Below, piece by piece: positions 18,301 through 26,180 of a stretch of 30,977 bases of DNA. The notes beneath the pieces were generated by a model. It had not been told where the DNA came from, ran no database searches, and was given only the letters and a program-made list of their open reading frames with translations. This DNA is from UKL13-2 sp043756275 (lineage in GTDB: Bacteria > Pseudomonadota > Gammaproteobacteria > Burkholderiales > Usitatibacteraceae). The position numbers were made by a program, and so were the translations under genes. Location: assembly GCA_043756275.1 (NCBI GenBank), contig JAYURJ010000206.1, positions 1-30,977 of the forward strand, in the 5' to 3' direction. Each line of letters begins with the position of its first letter. The stretch's first letter is position 1.

Positions 18301-20226
18301 TCCCTCCTTCATCTTGCACAGATCGAGTCGGGCGAGACGGTATTGATTCACGGCGCGGCTGGCGGCGTTGGTATTGCAGCCATTCAGATTGCAAAATGGC
18401 GTGGCGCAATTATTCATGCCACGGCGGGCTCTGATGAGAAGCGCGACTTTCTCCGCTTGTTAGGTGTGGAGCATATTTACGATTCGCGCACACTGGGCTT
18501 CGCTGATGACATTCTGGCTGCCACCGATGGCCATGGCGTGGATGTTGTCCTGAACTCGCTTGCTGGTGAGGCGATCAATCGCAATTTGCGTATCCTGAAA
18601 CCCTTTGGTCGTTTTATTGAACTTGGCAAACGCGACTATTACGAAAACACCAAGATTGGTCTTCGTCCGTTTCGCAACAACATCAGTTATTTCGGTGTGG
18701 ATGCAGATCAATTGATGAGTGAAAGACCTGCACTCACTCGCCGCCTCTTTGGCGAGATGATGCGGTTGTTCGATGAGGGCGTGCTTCATCCGCTGCCGTA
18801 CCACGCTTTTGAAGCTGAAGATATCGTCGATGCGTTCCGCTATATGCAGCAAGCGCGTCAGATCGGCAAGATTGTTGTTACCTATCATCACGACATTGTT
18901 CCCTCATATATCGCTCGGGCCACTCAAGCGGCAGATTCGAAGCCTTTTGTGGACAATCCGGCTGCACCGACGGCGCTGGAACTTCAGCAGAACGCTACGT
19001 ATCTTGTTACTGGCGGCCTGACTGGTTTCGGTTTGAAGACAGCGCAATGGCTTGCTGCAAAAGGTGCCAAACATCTGGTCTTGATCGGTCGTCGCGGCCA
19101 TGCCACCGAAGAAGCTGGCGCGGCACTTGAGGCGCTTGATGCTGCAGGCGTAAAGGTTCGTGCGGTCGCCTGCGACGTGAGCGACGAAAAAGCACTTTGC
19201 GAACTAATCGCTGAAGTTGCGGCATCGATGCCGCCGCTAAAAGGAATCATCCACGCTGCTGCGGTGATTGAAGACGCCTTGATTCGCAATGTCACTGCCG
19301 AACAATTGCATAAAGTACTGGCGCCAAAAGTGTTGGGTGCTCAATATTTACATAATCTGACAGTAGATTGTCCGCTGGATTTTTTTGTGCTCTTCTCCTC
19401 GGCGACAACAATGTTCGGCAATCCGGGGCAGGCCAGCTACGTCGCCGCAAATGCAGCGCTGGAGTCTCTCGCGAGCAACCGGCGCAGCGCGGGCCTGGTT
19501 GCCACTTGTGTGCGCTGGGGCGCAATCGATGATGTGGGATTTTTGGCGCGCAACGAGAAGTTCAAAGACGCTCTTCAGCACCGCATGGGTGGTGCCGCTT
19601 TGCATTCGACAGCGGCGTTGGATGAGCTGGAGCGAATGCTGCTATCGAATCAATCGGGACTTGGTGTTTTGGAACTGGATTGGCGGGCGCTATCGCGCTT
19701 CCTTCCCACCGCATCGAGCCCAAGATTTAGCGATTTAGCAAAGCTCGGTGGGGATGCACAAGGCGAAGATACCAACGCTGACGATATCCAGCGGTTGCTC
19801 TCTGAACTGCCCGATGAGGCCCTGCTTGCGACATTTATCGACATGATCAAGATCGAGGTCGGAGAAATCCTGCGTGCGTCAGTCGACAAGCTCGACACTC
19901 ATCAATCCATGTTTGAAATGGGGCTCGATTCGCTGATGGGCGTCGAATTGGCAATCGCGCTCGAAGGCAGGTTTGGTGTCCGACTGCCAGTGATGGCGCT
20001 AAGCGAAAGTCCAACCATCGCCAAGCTGGCTGTACGCATGATCGCGCAGCTACGCGGTATCGATGGAAGTGTTGCGACGACAGACACGACCTTGCCCACA
20101 CAAACCCAGCAGGTACAACAGCTTGTGCTACAACACGCCGCCGGGGTCAGTGATGAATCGGTCGAAAAGTTTGTCAGCGAAATAGCGGCAGTAGACCCGG
20201 CACTGCAACGGCGAATGATTCAGTAA
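12376..20226 (+). CDS. highly reducing type I polyketide synthase, KS-AT-DH-psiMT-psiKR-ER-KR-ACP
   Basis: Started at ATG 12376 (AGGGTGG lies upstream; GTG 12361 is the alternative) it has 2616 residues. Domains: KS about 5-425 (Cys172 in DTACSSS; EAHGTGT; SNMGHLEA); AT about 530-840 (Ser625 in GHSVGE; YAFH specificity box, suggesting malonyl-CoA); DH about 890-1170 (His931 in DHVVGEATVFP, Asp1095 in LLDCTFQ); methyltransferase-like region about 1235-1580 with a degraded SAM motif (IVEISES at 1407); structural KR half about 1600-1760; ER about 1850-2165 (GAAGGVG at 1993); KR about 2195-2440 (TGGLTGFG at 2212, Ser2342, Tyr2355); ACP with Ser2519 in GLDSL. A full reducing set on one module predicts iterative synthesis of a saturated chain. 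There is no thioesterase. The next gene starts 2 bp later and should release the product. A phosphopantetheinyl transferase must be elsewhere. Confidence 0.95.
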   Translation: MTKKVAVIGCAFRFPGSNSQDYWPGLLEGRDLVTEVDASRWEKASFLHPTKGHPGTSYSFAAGSIGDITKFDASFFGISPREAALMDPQQRLLLEMSWEALENAGVKPSTLKGSRCGVYIGIASADYSFRLADDLGAVDASVATGNTASIAANRLSYVFDLRGPSLAIDTACSSSLVAFHQACQSILCGETVQALTGGVSLHAHPYGFITFSKASMLSRRGRCNVFDADGDGYVRSEGGGIFFLKDYDAAVADGNQILAVVANTGVNTDGRKSGLTVPSSAAQSALLEEVYANANIEPDDIDYIEAHGTGTAVGDPIETHALGMAIGKRRRASHPLLIGSVKSNMGHLEAASGVAGLVKALHCVQHRVVPATIGIKNPNPNIHFEDWNIEVARENTPLKKTGKLIVGTNSFGFGGANAHVILESYDSPIGKAPRPTNIHDLPIIISAKSNAALGIAASEFAAFMQAKPHLPLYDIAFNTCFARDWHDHRAIIFAHSSESVIAALQNLASGSDKHSGIDQGVAIESPVGPAFIYSGNGSQWVGMGKTLLAEDVVFRNAVREVDVIFQRFADYSLEAELAGNVGDGAVENRYERTEIAQPALFALQVGITQMLRHRGIMPTAVAGHSVGEVAAAWASGALSLAAAVEVIYHRSQLQGRTKGLGAMCAVLADAKNTAALIEELNLGGPMVIAGINSNRSVTVAGTTDALTTFEGALGARGIPFKRLDIDYAFHSPAMDGIELEVLNALVKLRPSETAIPFFSTVTGELLDGRELRAAYWWHNIRLPVLFAQAVKGLQVKGINVFIEIGPHAVLRGYLHDAVKETVKEHAQPGRVIATLARNDGTPQRVWSAANQAIISGCAVNWAGLLPWRGRFVNLPTYPWQRETHWHPMTSQAGGLLARRKEHPLLGYRLAQHEFTWENVLDTKQYPALADHVVGEATVFPGSGFVELAIAAALKTFGGDSASIEELEIRSPLLLSDEHSKAVRISVDPADGGFTVRARELGSDETWSVHAVGRLLREPNRHVFDEQRLALPARAADFNADSHRAMTLAAGLRYGRAFSAINQGWVNGRVAVAVLSVPETIDSEVAQTHLHPALLDCTFQLIIQLLREDPSSQDLMRSGLTFVPTRIERITFRSGVVGDSVRPATARATLLRYTRQSIVADFTVFDEAGRAMACLQGVRFRSMRLQKSAADRVRFLAERVIAAPHRMLPVATSSLTFDEVRLAMSETIRRCAVAGIHRRYIDEVDPLLDEVCSQFGIGALRELSENEPELSHARLEKLYVTHPAIAPFLRHIITAAKDDGLLEDTDAGYRFSSAETGQPLPEEIWNSLVSDYPDCFDIVHQVGRVGYHLGATLDKQLSDDTPMPQHAPRLSVIAHVLGAQGRQRIGETLREMIATAQSRLVDDQRLAIVEISESPPLFAADICAAINFDFCDYQYLTPSNASLQQAQRMQERFPAIKADLINGDDAKPETGTSHRAQLIFLSLDFTALDSALRALDIARENLAAGGSMIVIGVHPTRWMDFTYGRDAAWWRQTTEGGVISTQQSSRFWLQQLAKRGFGSPSEIDFSSDIKCGPYLLLAGANGHNGHNSNGVNNRLLVSHADQAESKSWLIVADAVGHSARVGTKVAARLREAGHAVICTTAVDSASLSETLLQVMRETGRVDGVLHLAGLRLPEKNLVPSVDLALHEARCMTARAIAHACEETETPLTCWVVTSGAMATLLPRVSQGEFASVCDWSADATLWGWGRTLMNEAANTKIKLVDLPPYRAKDDVTDALAREIMQPDAESEIIIGINGARFVPRLGLIPPPTLPSTLFSDNVAASVTNPAERTVKVIKDATASQKQSVTMRLGFEFPGQLRNLRWESHPRILPLDDEIEVEVQVTGLNFRDIMYALGLLSDEAIENGFAGPTLGLEFSGVVLAVGRDSIGFSPGDRVVGFGSSCFANRVITKWTALSHIPRNLSFEAAATIPSTFFTVYYSLLHLAQIESGETVLIHGAAGGVGIAAIQIAKWRGAIIHATAGSDEKRDFLRLLGVEHIYDSRTLGFADDILAATDGHGVDVVLNSLAGEAINRNLRILKPFGRFIELGKRDYYENTKIGLRPFRNNISYFGVDADQLMSERPALTRRLFGEMMRLFDEGVLHPLPYHAFEAEDIVDAFRYMQQARQIGKIVVTYHHDIVPSYIARATQAADSKPFVDNPAAPTALELQQNATYLVTGGLTGFGLKTAQWLAAKGAKHLVLIGRRGHATEEAGAALEALDAAGVKVRAVACDVSDEKALCELIAEVAASMPPLKGIIHAAAVIEDALIRNVTAEQLHKVLAPKVLGAQYLHNLTVDCPLDFFVLFSSATTMFGNPGQASYVAANAALESLASNRRSAGLVATCVRWGAIDDVGFLARNEKFKDALQHRMGGAALHSTAALDELERMLLSNQSGLGVLELDWRALSRFLPTASSPRFSDLAKLGGDAQGEDTNADDIQRLLSELPDEALLATFIDMIKIEVGEILRASVDKLDTHQSMFEMGLDSLMGVELAIALEGRFGVRLPVMALSESPTIAKLAVRMIAQLRGIDGSVATTDTTLPTQTQQVQQLVLQHAAGVSDESVEKFVSEIAAVDPALQRRMIQ

Positions 20227-20228
20227 TC

Positions 20229-21581
20229 ATGCGCCCCAAGACCATATCCGGCCTGACAGCGCAACTCAAAGACAAGCTGATTCAACAGGCACTGGAGCGT
20301 CGACTGCGCCATGCCACTCAATCCGATGCTGCCCCAATGAGCCTCGTCGCGGGCTTTGGTGCGGCTGACAAAATTCCTGAGCAGTACTTCCGCTTTCATT
20401 TGCACCCCGGTTACCAGCAAATTCGAATCATGAACGACGGCGCGGCGCGCTTGGGCATCGGCAATCCATTTTTTAAGCTGCATGAGGGTACCGCAGGCGC
20501 TACGACTGAAATCGGCGGTCAATCATACGTAAATTATGCAAGCTATAACTACCTCGGACTGTCCGGGCATCCATCCGTAATCAATGCAGCAAAGGCTGCA
20601 ATTGACCAATATGGAACATCAGTTTCTGCCAGCAGACTCGTCTCCGGGGAGCGCCCTGTCCATCGACAATTAGAGCGAGAGCTTGCGCGTGTTTACGGCG
20701 TTGATGATGCCATCACATTTGTGAGCGGGCATGCCACCAACGTCACGACCATTGGCTACTTATTTGGCTCCAAAGATCTCGTTCTGCACGATGAATTCAT
20801 TCACAACAGCGCTTTGCAAGGAATACAACTTTCAGGCGCGCGTCGGCTCTCTTTTCCGCATAACGACTGGCAGGCACTGGATAACATCCTGACCGAGCAG
20901 CGTCGGCATTTCGAACGGGTGTTGATCGTGCTTGAAGGCATCTACAGCATGGATGGCGATTTCCCTGAGCTGCCGCGGTTTGTCGAGGTCAAGCGCAAGC
21001 ATTTTGCTTTTCTGATGGTTGATGAAGCACATTCTTTCGGTGTGATGGGAAAAAACGGGCTCGGCATTCGTGAGCACTTTGGCCTGGCCGGTACTGATGT
21101 AGACATCTGGATGGGTACGCTAAGTAAATCACTTGCGGGATGTGGCGGCTATGTGGCGGGCGAAAGTGCCTTGGTCGAACATTTGAAATTTCTGGTACCC
21201 GGATTTCTCTATAGCGTTGGCATGCCACCACCGGTTGCCGCCGCAGCGCTTGCAGCGCTACAGTGCCTGCAACGTGAGCCAGAGCGCGTGGCGCGATTGG
21301 CAGAACGAGGCCAGCAATTCCTGCAGGAAGCGCTAGCGGCAGGTATTAATACCGGCAGCAGTGCAGGCTTGGCGGTGGTACCTGCAATCATCGGTAGTTC
21401 GCTAAGTACGGCACGAGTGTCGGCTGCCATGTTTGAACGCGGAATCAATGTTCAACCGATCTTGTATCCGGCAGTCCCGGAAAAATCTGCGCGGTTGCGA
21501 TTTTTCATCTCATGTCAGCATACGCCGTCGCAGATTCACGAAACTGTTGAGGCATTGGCGCACGAAATCCGACGTATTTAG
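20229..21581 (+). CDS. PLP-dependent alpha-oxoamine synthase, PKS chain-releasing type
   Basis: A 450-residue protein whose ATG lies 2 bp after the PKS stop, implying translational coupling. The fold-type I aminotransferase domain runs from about 95 (NYASYNYLGLSGHP) to the end. Cofactor residues include the His in EFIHNSALQG, the Asp-Glu-Ala-His of VDEAHSFG, and the Schiff-base lysine K300 in TLSKSLAG. The family (KbL, BioF, HemA, serine palmitoyltransferase) condenses an amino acid with an acyl thioester, losing CO2. Here the acyl donor is inferred to be the chain on the PKS ACP. An extension of about 55 residues before the usual start, with a charged helical opening (LTAQLKDKLIQQALERRLRH), is longer than in BioF or KbL. 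The amino acid substrate cannot be read from the sequence. Confidence 0.92.
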   Translation: MRPKTISGLTAQLKDKLIQQALERRLRHATQSDAAPMSLVAGFGAADKIPEQYFRFHLHPGYQQIRIMNDGAARLGIGNPFFKLHEGTAGATTEIGGQSYVNYASYNYLGLSGHPSVINAAKAAIDQYGTSVSASRLVSGERPVHRQLERELARVYGVDDAITFVSGHATNVTTIGYLFGSKDLVLHDEFIHNSALQGIQLSGARRLSFPHNDWQALDNILTEQRRHFERVLIVLEGIYSMDGDFPELPRFVEVKRKHFAFLMVDEAHSFGVMGKNGLGIREHFGLAGTDVDIWMGTLSKSLAGCGGYVAGESALVEHLKFLVPGFLYSVGMPPPVAAAALAALQCLQREPERVARLAERGQQFLQEALAAGINTGSSAGLAVVPAIIGSSLSTARVSAAMFERGINVQPILYPAVPEKSARLRFFISCQHTPSQIHETVEALAHEIRRI

Positions 21582-21641
21582 TTAGCCAGCTCTTTCGTCA
21601 GACCGAAAATTGAAGCGAGCGAAACCTGCGCTACTTTATGC

Positions 21642-22823
21642 TCATGCGGCACGATCAACTGTATCAAGTCGTGAAAGTAACGACTCCAATGATTCGAAGT
21701 GTTGCTCCCAAGTCGGCAATTGAAACGTCTGCATTCTCTCAAGTTGGGCGCCTCGTTTTGTACAAGCCACACTGGTATATTCCTTGATCAACACAAGCCA
21801 GCGCTGTGGGTCCAAGGGGTCGGCGTAATCTGGTATCTCAGCAGCGAACTCGCGAAATACCGGTAGATCGCTCGCAATCACGGGCACGCCTCCAGCCAGT
21901 GCCTCGATTAGTGGCATACCGTAACCTTCTACGAAGCTTGGAAAAAGTAGCGCTTGGGCATGATGCAAATACGTTGCGAGATCAGTATCGTTGCAACGGG
22001 AAAATTCAAACACAAACCCGTTGAGCAGTTGACTGCGTTCCAGCAGGTCAATCACATTCTCACACTCCCACCCACGCTGGCCAATGACGACTAATCGCGG
22101 CGCATTCGCACCTAACTCTTCCCTTAATCGACGCCAAACATGCAATAGCATCAAGTGATTCTTACGCGGCTCAATGGTGCTCAGTACTACAAAGTATGGA
22201 TCCGCAATTGGTCGCGGACCGATTAAAACACGTGATAATCCTGGTGCAAGTGGCGCAACAACTGAAGGTGGAACGGCTTGCGACACACTAAAGGCGTAGC
22301 GTTCAAGACTGGTGAGCGTGTCCCGTGAATTTGTGACTATGCCGTGGCCTAGGCTGAGCATATTGAGCATTCGTCTTCGATGCCGTTCTAATTCACCCGC
22401 ACGACAAAATTCCGGATGCGTAATCGGGATGAGATCGTGGACCATGAATATTGGTCTGACGCCACGCTTGCGCAAACCTCGCGCATAGCGCTCATCAGTG
22501 AGACCCATATGGCCGGTGTTGAACAGAATTGCACCCGTGAACTTGCGCTCGGTCCAAAAACCCCTGCACGCCGCGAACACGATTTCTGGTACGAGATGCC
22601 AATCGGAGATCGGCGTGATGGCTTCATTCATCAACAGACGGAAAACGCGCTCTGATGTATTCTGCGGAAGAACGACGCTAAAGCCTCGCAGACTCAATAC
22701 CGCGCGGGCCACTTTGCAATAGCGGCGCAGATATTCCACGCTGACACGATCAACACCTGTTGGTAAGCGTTTCGCCAGACGGCGAAACAGCAAACGAGTA
22801 ATGTCTATGAGGATGGCCGACAT
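21642..22823 (-). CDS. GT4-family glycosyltransferase
   Basis: A 393-residue GT-B fold enzyme of the glycosyl transferases group 1. The N-terminal half has IFMVHDLIPITHPEF and IVTNSRDT. The C-terminal half has YFVVLSTIEPRKNH at the domain opening and the donor-binding block FPSFVEGYGMPLIEALAGG with the E-x7-E pair. The ATG at 22823 has no clear ribosome site but no better start is near. It is convergent with the PKS-synthase pair, its stop lying 60 bp from the synthase stop. It could decorate a surface glycan or, more speculatively, the lipid made by that pair. Acceptor and donor are unknown. Its gene is followed upstream by a 187-bp gap leading to tRNA-Pro in which I see nothing else. Confidence 0.88.
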   Translation of the reverse strand: MSAILIDITRLLFRRLAKRLPTGVDRVSVEYLRRYCKVARAVLSLRGFSVVLPQNTSERVFRLLMNEAITPISDWHLVPEIVFAACRGFWTERKFTGAILFNTGHMGLTDERYARGLRKRGVRPIFMVHDLIPITHPEFCRAGELERHRRRMLNMLSLGHGIVTNSRDTLTSLERYAFSVSQAVPPSVVAPLAPGLSRVLIGPRPIADPYFVVLSTIEPRKNHLMLLHVWRRLREELGANAPRLVVIGQRGWECENVIDLLERSQLLNGFVFEFSRCNDTDLATYLHHAQALLFPSFVEGYGMPLIEALAGGVPVIASDLPVFREFAAEIPDYADPLDPQRWLVLIKEYTSVACTKRGAQLERMQTFQLPTWEQHFESLESLLSRLDTVDRAA

Positions 22824-23010
22824 AGCTGATGTGAGTGCAATGTTATTGCAGGGTGGGAACCAAGTCGACAGCGCGCGTTAAGAGGCGCTGAGTAGTGCGG
22901 TGAAAATCATTTGCTGCGGCGGCGATGGATTTTAGTTGGGTGAAGTCTGTCAAAACGCAATCTGCCACTTTTTTACGCAGACAAAGTAATCACTAATTCC
23001 ACAAAAATAT

Positions 23011-23088
<78 letters not shown>

Positions 23089-23098
23089 CCGAGGCCTA

Positions 23099-23104
23099 AT
23101 TATA
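23099..23104 (-). promoter_or_regulatory. -10 box of a probable tRNA-Pro promoter
   Basis: A perfect TATAAT on the minus strand ends 11 bp before the mature tRNA 5' end and is followed by the GC-rich stretch GGCCTCGG, as in stringently controlled stable-RNA promoters. The -35 region, inside the end of the merR-like gene, is poor. The tRNA may also be transcribed by readthrough from the operon. Confidence 0.45.
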
Positions 23105-23127
23105 ACGACTTAAGCTTAGATTTGCCG

Positions 23128-23490
23128 CTAACCGCTGAGCATTGAGACAATGCTTTTCAGCTCACTTTTGACCAAACTGATATCAAGGCCGGACTCCGTC
23201 TTAGTTATTTTCAACGGCACTGCAACGGGCTCATCCAAACGGTTGCGTGCGCCGTTAATGGTGAATCCATGCTCGTAAAGGAGTTCACGAATACGTCTAA
23301 TAAGCAGCACTTCATGGTGCTGATAGTAGCGTCGATTTCCACGACGTTTTAGCGGTTTTAGTTGGGTAAATTCCTGCTCCCAATATCTTAGTACGTGGGG
23401 CTTGACACCGCATAGTTCACTCACCTCTCCGATCGTGAAGTAGCGTTTTGCAGGAATTGCGGGCAGGCTACTGTTGAGCGATGGTTCCAT
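23128..23490 (-). CDS. MerR-family transcriptional regulator
   Basis: A 120-residue protein. The start chosen is ATG 23490, preceded by GGAG at a 9-base spacing; a TTG six codons upstream is less likely. An N-terminal winged helix-turn-helix reads YFTIGEVSELCGVKPHVLRYWEQEF (two blocks, helix-turn-helix then wing), followed by RRGNRRYYQHHEV and IRRIRELLYEHGFTINGAR. The short C-terminal part has no cysteine pair or known effector domain. The start lies inside the end of ihfA (23-base overlap), so the two are translated together. This regulator sits beside ihfA in many Betaproteobacteria; its target is not known to me. Confidence 0.92.
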   Translation of the reverse strand: MEPSLNSSLPAIPAKRYFTIGEVSELCGVKPHVLRYWEQEFTQLKPLKRRGNRRYYQHHEVLLIRRIRELLYEHGFTINGARNRLDEPVAVPLKITKTESGLDISLVKSELKSIVSMLSG

Positions 23491-23782
23491 TAAAGGATTT
23501 CTCCACAAGGCTCTTCAGTTTTTGACTGGCATGAAATGTCACGACGCGGCGGGCGGTTATTGGAATTTCTTCGCCGGTTTTGGGATTGCGTCCTGGACGT
23601 TGCGGCTTATCGCGCAATTGGAAATTACCGAAGCCGGAAAGCTTTACGCTGTCGCCGTTTTCAAGTGCAAGCCGAATTTCTTCGAAAAACGACTCGACCA
23701 TATCCTTGGCTTCGCGCTTGTTTAAGCCGACTTTTTCGAACATTAAGTCCGCAAGTTCTGCTTTCGTCAGCGTTGTGTTCAT
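23468..23782 (-). CDS. ihfA: integration host factor subunit alpha
   Basis: A 104-residue HU/IHF-family protein beginning MNTTLTKAELADLMFEKVGL at ATG 23782; 21 extra codons upstream are non-conserved and reach into pheT. The DNA-binding arm has GRNPKTGEEIPI with the proline that intercalates between base pairs, and KLSGFGNF and RRVVTFHASQKLK are family blocks. With IhfB (encoded elsewhere) it bends DNA in transcription, replication and recombination. It lies 7 bp after pheT and overlaps the merR-like gene, matching the widespread pheT-ihfA linkage. Confidence 0.97.
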   Translation of the reverse strand: MNTTLTKAELADLMFEKVGLNKREAKDMVESFFEEIRLALENGDSVKLSGFGNFQLRDKPQRPGRNPKTGEEIPITARRVVTFHASQKLKSLVEKSFNGTIAQQ

Positions 23783-23789
23783 TTTTGCT

Positions 23790-26168
23790 TTATTTTCTGA
23801 GGGTTGCGCCAAACTCTTTAGAAAGTACTTTAAATATTTCGTCAACTTTGCTATCTATCTCAGAATCTACTAAAGTCCTATCAGTATCCTGCATAACTAT
23901 ACGGAAAGCAACACTTTTTTTCCCTGCGTCAAGGGTTTCACCTCGATATATATCAAATAGCGAAAAATCGATCATTGACGCGATATTTACGTGTTTTACG
24001 GCGTCCAGCATTGCCTGTAACTCAATAGCATCATCAACCAGAACAGCAATATCGCGACGCATAATTTGCATGCGAGAAATCGCCCGATACCATGGCGCAT
24101 TGATGCTTTTTAACCTCTCAACGTCTAATTCAAAAATTATCGGGGCGTGAGGTAAATCATATTTTTGCTGCCACCGTGGGTGTAACTCTCCCAGAATGCC
24201 GATTGTTTTTCCGGCAATTGAGATAGAGGCCGAACGGCCCGGATGCAATGCCGCATGAACTCTCTTTTCAAAGCGTGGTTGCAACCCATGCAATAGCCCT
24301 TCAAGATCGCCCTTGACTGAATAAAAGTCGGACTGTGCGCCGTCTTGACCGCCCTCACCCCATTGTTCAGGAAAACGTGCTCCGTAAACCAACGCTCCCA
24401 ATTTCTCCGGCTGTGCGGCCAAAGTAGGCGCGTCTTGCAGGAAACATCGTCCCAGCTCGAACAATTTCAATCGTGATTCGCCATGGTTCAGATTGTGCTG
24501 CAACGTGGCAATTAAGCCGCCGATCAGATTCGTGCGCATCACGCTCATTTCACTCGATATTGGGTTGGCGACCCTGATCGGAGCGGTGTTGTCGGCGAAA
24601 TCAAACTCCCAGTCTGGCGGCGTAAAACTGTAATTAATGACCTCTTGATATCCATGCTCCACCATGGCGTGGCGTATTGACGCACGATTGCGATTACTCT
24701 CGGGGACGCGCAGCATTGCCACGCTGGAATCTGGTGGTAGCGCAGGCACCTTTTCGTACCCATTAATTCGTGCGATCTCCTCAATAAAGTCTTCTTCAAT
24801 TCTCAAGTCAAAGCGATAGGAGGGGGGCATTACTAAAAGTGCCTCGTCGGTTTCAACCACCGTGCACTGTAGCCGCTTTAGGATGGCAATCATTTCTGTA
24901 ACGGCAATGCGCATTCCAATGAGGCGCTCAACGCGTTTGGGACGCACCTTGACGGTACCGCGCACAGGCAATTCCCCAATCGCTTCGGTAATCGGACCTG
25001 TCTGGGTATCTGCCATGCCACAAATTTTCAGGGTAAGTGCCGTTGCATATTCAAGTGCGTCGCGTGTGCCGTCGGGGTCAACCCCGCGCTCATATCGATA
25101 GGCCGCATCAGAGTTGATGCCCAGCATGCGCGTTTTGCCCTGAATCACATCCGGGGCAAAGTAGGCGGCTTCAAAAAATATACTCGTCGTAATAGGAGTC
25201 ACCATGCACTCAAGGCCGCCCATCACCCCAGCCATCGCCACTGGTCCGCGCTCATCGCTGATCAGGAGCGCGTCCGGTCGCAATGAAACATGCTGCGCAT
25301 TGAGCAAACTAATTGTTTCACCAGTTGCCGCGAACCGAACGTCGATATTGCCCTTGAGTTTTTCATGATCGAATGCGTGCATCGGCTGGCCGCGTTCGAG
25401 ATTGACGTAGTTGGTGATGTCAATTAACGGGGCAATCGAACGAAACCCCGCACGCTCAAGTCGGCGTTTCATCCAGTCTGGTGTCGGCGCTTCGGCGTTA
25501 ACACTGGTGATTACACGCCCCAGATATCGACCGCAGGCACTTGGTGCGGAGAGTGTCGATGCTCTGGAAGCCGCGCCAGTGCTAGTGTTTGGCGATATGT
25601 TTGGTAGCGTTAATGCGGCCCCGGTCACCGCAGCCAGATCACGCGCGATACCGATCATGGATAGGCAATCGCCACGGTTCGGTGTCAATTTCAAGGTGAG
25701 ATAAACATCATCAAGATCAAGATACTCGCGAATACTCTGTCCGATCGGCGCGTCGCTTGCCAGTCGCAGCAGGCCCGCGTGCTCGTCGGACAAGCCCAAT
25801 TCACGCGCGGAACAAAGCATCCCGTTTGACTCGACGCCACGAAGTTTGGCTCGGCTGATTTCAAGTCCAGGCAGCTTGGCACCGACCATTGCGCACGGTA
25901 CGCGCATGCCGGGTGCCACGTTGGGTGCCCCGCACACGATTTGCAGTAGCGTGCCGGTACCGGCATCGACTTCACACACACGAAGTTTGTCCGCATTAGG
26001 ATGCGGCGCTGTCGTTTTCACTTCGGCGACAACGATGTTGTCGAACGCGGCCGCCACCGGCGTGATTTCTTCCACCTCGAGACCCGCCATCGTCAGCGTA
26101 TGCGCGAGCTCGTCCACCGACAAGGGGAAATCAACGAGTTGTTTAAGCCAATTTACGGAAACTTTCAT
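23790..26168 (-). CDS. pheT: phenylalanyl-tRNA synthetase beta subunit
   Basis: A 792-residue protein of usual length. Residues 1-40 open with MKVSVNWLKQLVDFPLS. An EMAP/OB-fold tRNA-binding domain follows (about 40-150, with KTTAPHPNADKLRVCEV and SNGMLCSARELGL). Then come the B3/B4 region (about 210-375) with the editing site, the B5 domain, a catalytic-like domain carrying NYSFTPPDWEF, and the C-terminal ferredoxin-like anticodon-binding domain (about 690-792, with SRMQIMRRDIAVLV). It acts in the cytosol as an alpha2-beta2 enzyme charging tRNA-Phe. The start lies 12 bp after the pheS stop, so expression is coupled. Nothing appears truncated. Confidence 0.98.
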   Translation of the reverse strand: MKVSVNWLKQLVDFPLSVDELAHTLTMAGLEVEEITPVAAAFDNIVVAEVKTTAPHPNADKLRVCEVDAGTGTLLQIVCGAPNVAPGMRVPCAMVGAKLPGLEISRAKLRGVESNGMLCSARELGLSDEHAGLLRLASDAPIGQSIREYLDLDDVYLTLKLTPNRGDCLSMIGIARDLAAVTGAALTLPNISPNTSTGAASRASTLSAPSACGRYLGRVITSVNAEAPTPDWMKRRLERAGFRSIAPLIDITNYVNLERGQPMHAFDHEKLKGNIDVRFAATGETISLLNAQHVSLRPDALLISDERGPVAMAGVMGGLECMVTPITTSIFFEAAYFAPDVIQGKTRMLGINSDAAYRYERGVDPDGTRDALEYATALTLKICGMADTQTGPITEAIGELPVRGTVKVRPKRVERLIGMRIAVTEMIAILKRLQCTVVETDEALLVMPPSYRFDLRIEEDFIEEIARINGYEKVPALPPDSSVAMLRVPESNRNRASIRHAMVEHGYQEVINYSFTPPDWEFDFADNTAPIRVANPISSEMSVMRTNLIGGLIATLQHNLNHGESRLKLFELGRCFLQDAPTLAAQPEKLGALVYGARFPEQWGEGGQDGAQSDFYSVKGDLEGLLHGLQPRFEKRVHAALHPGRSASISIAGKTIGILGELHPRWQQKYDLPHAPIIFELDVERLKSINAPWYRAISRMQIMRRDIAVLVDDAIELQAMLDAVKHVNIASMIDFSLFDIYRGETLDAGKKSVAFRIVMQDTDRTLVDSEIDSKVDEIFKVLSKEFGATLRK

Positions 26169-26180
26169 CGTGTTGTCCTG

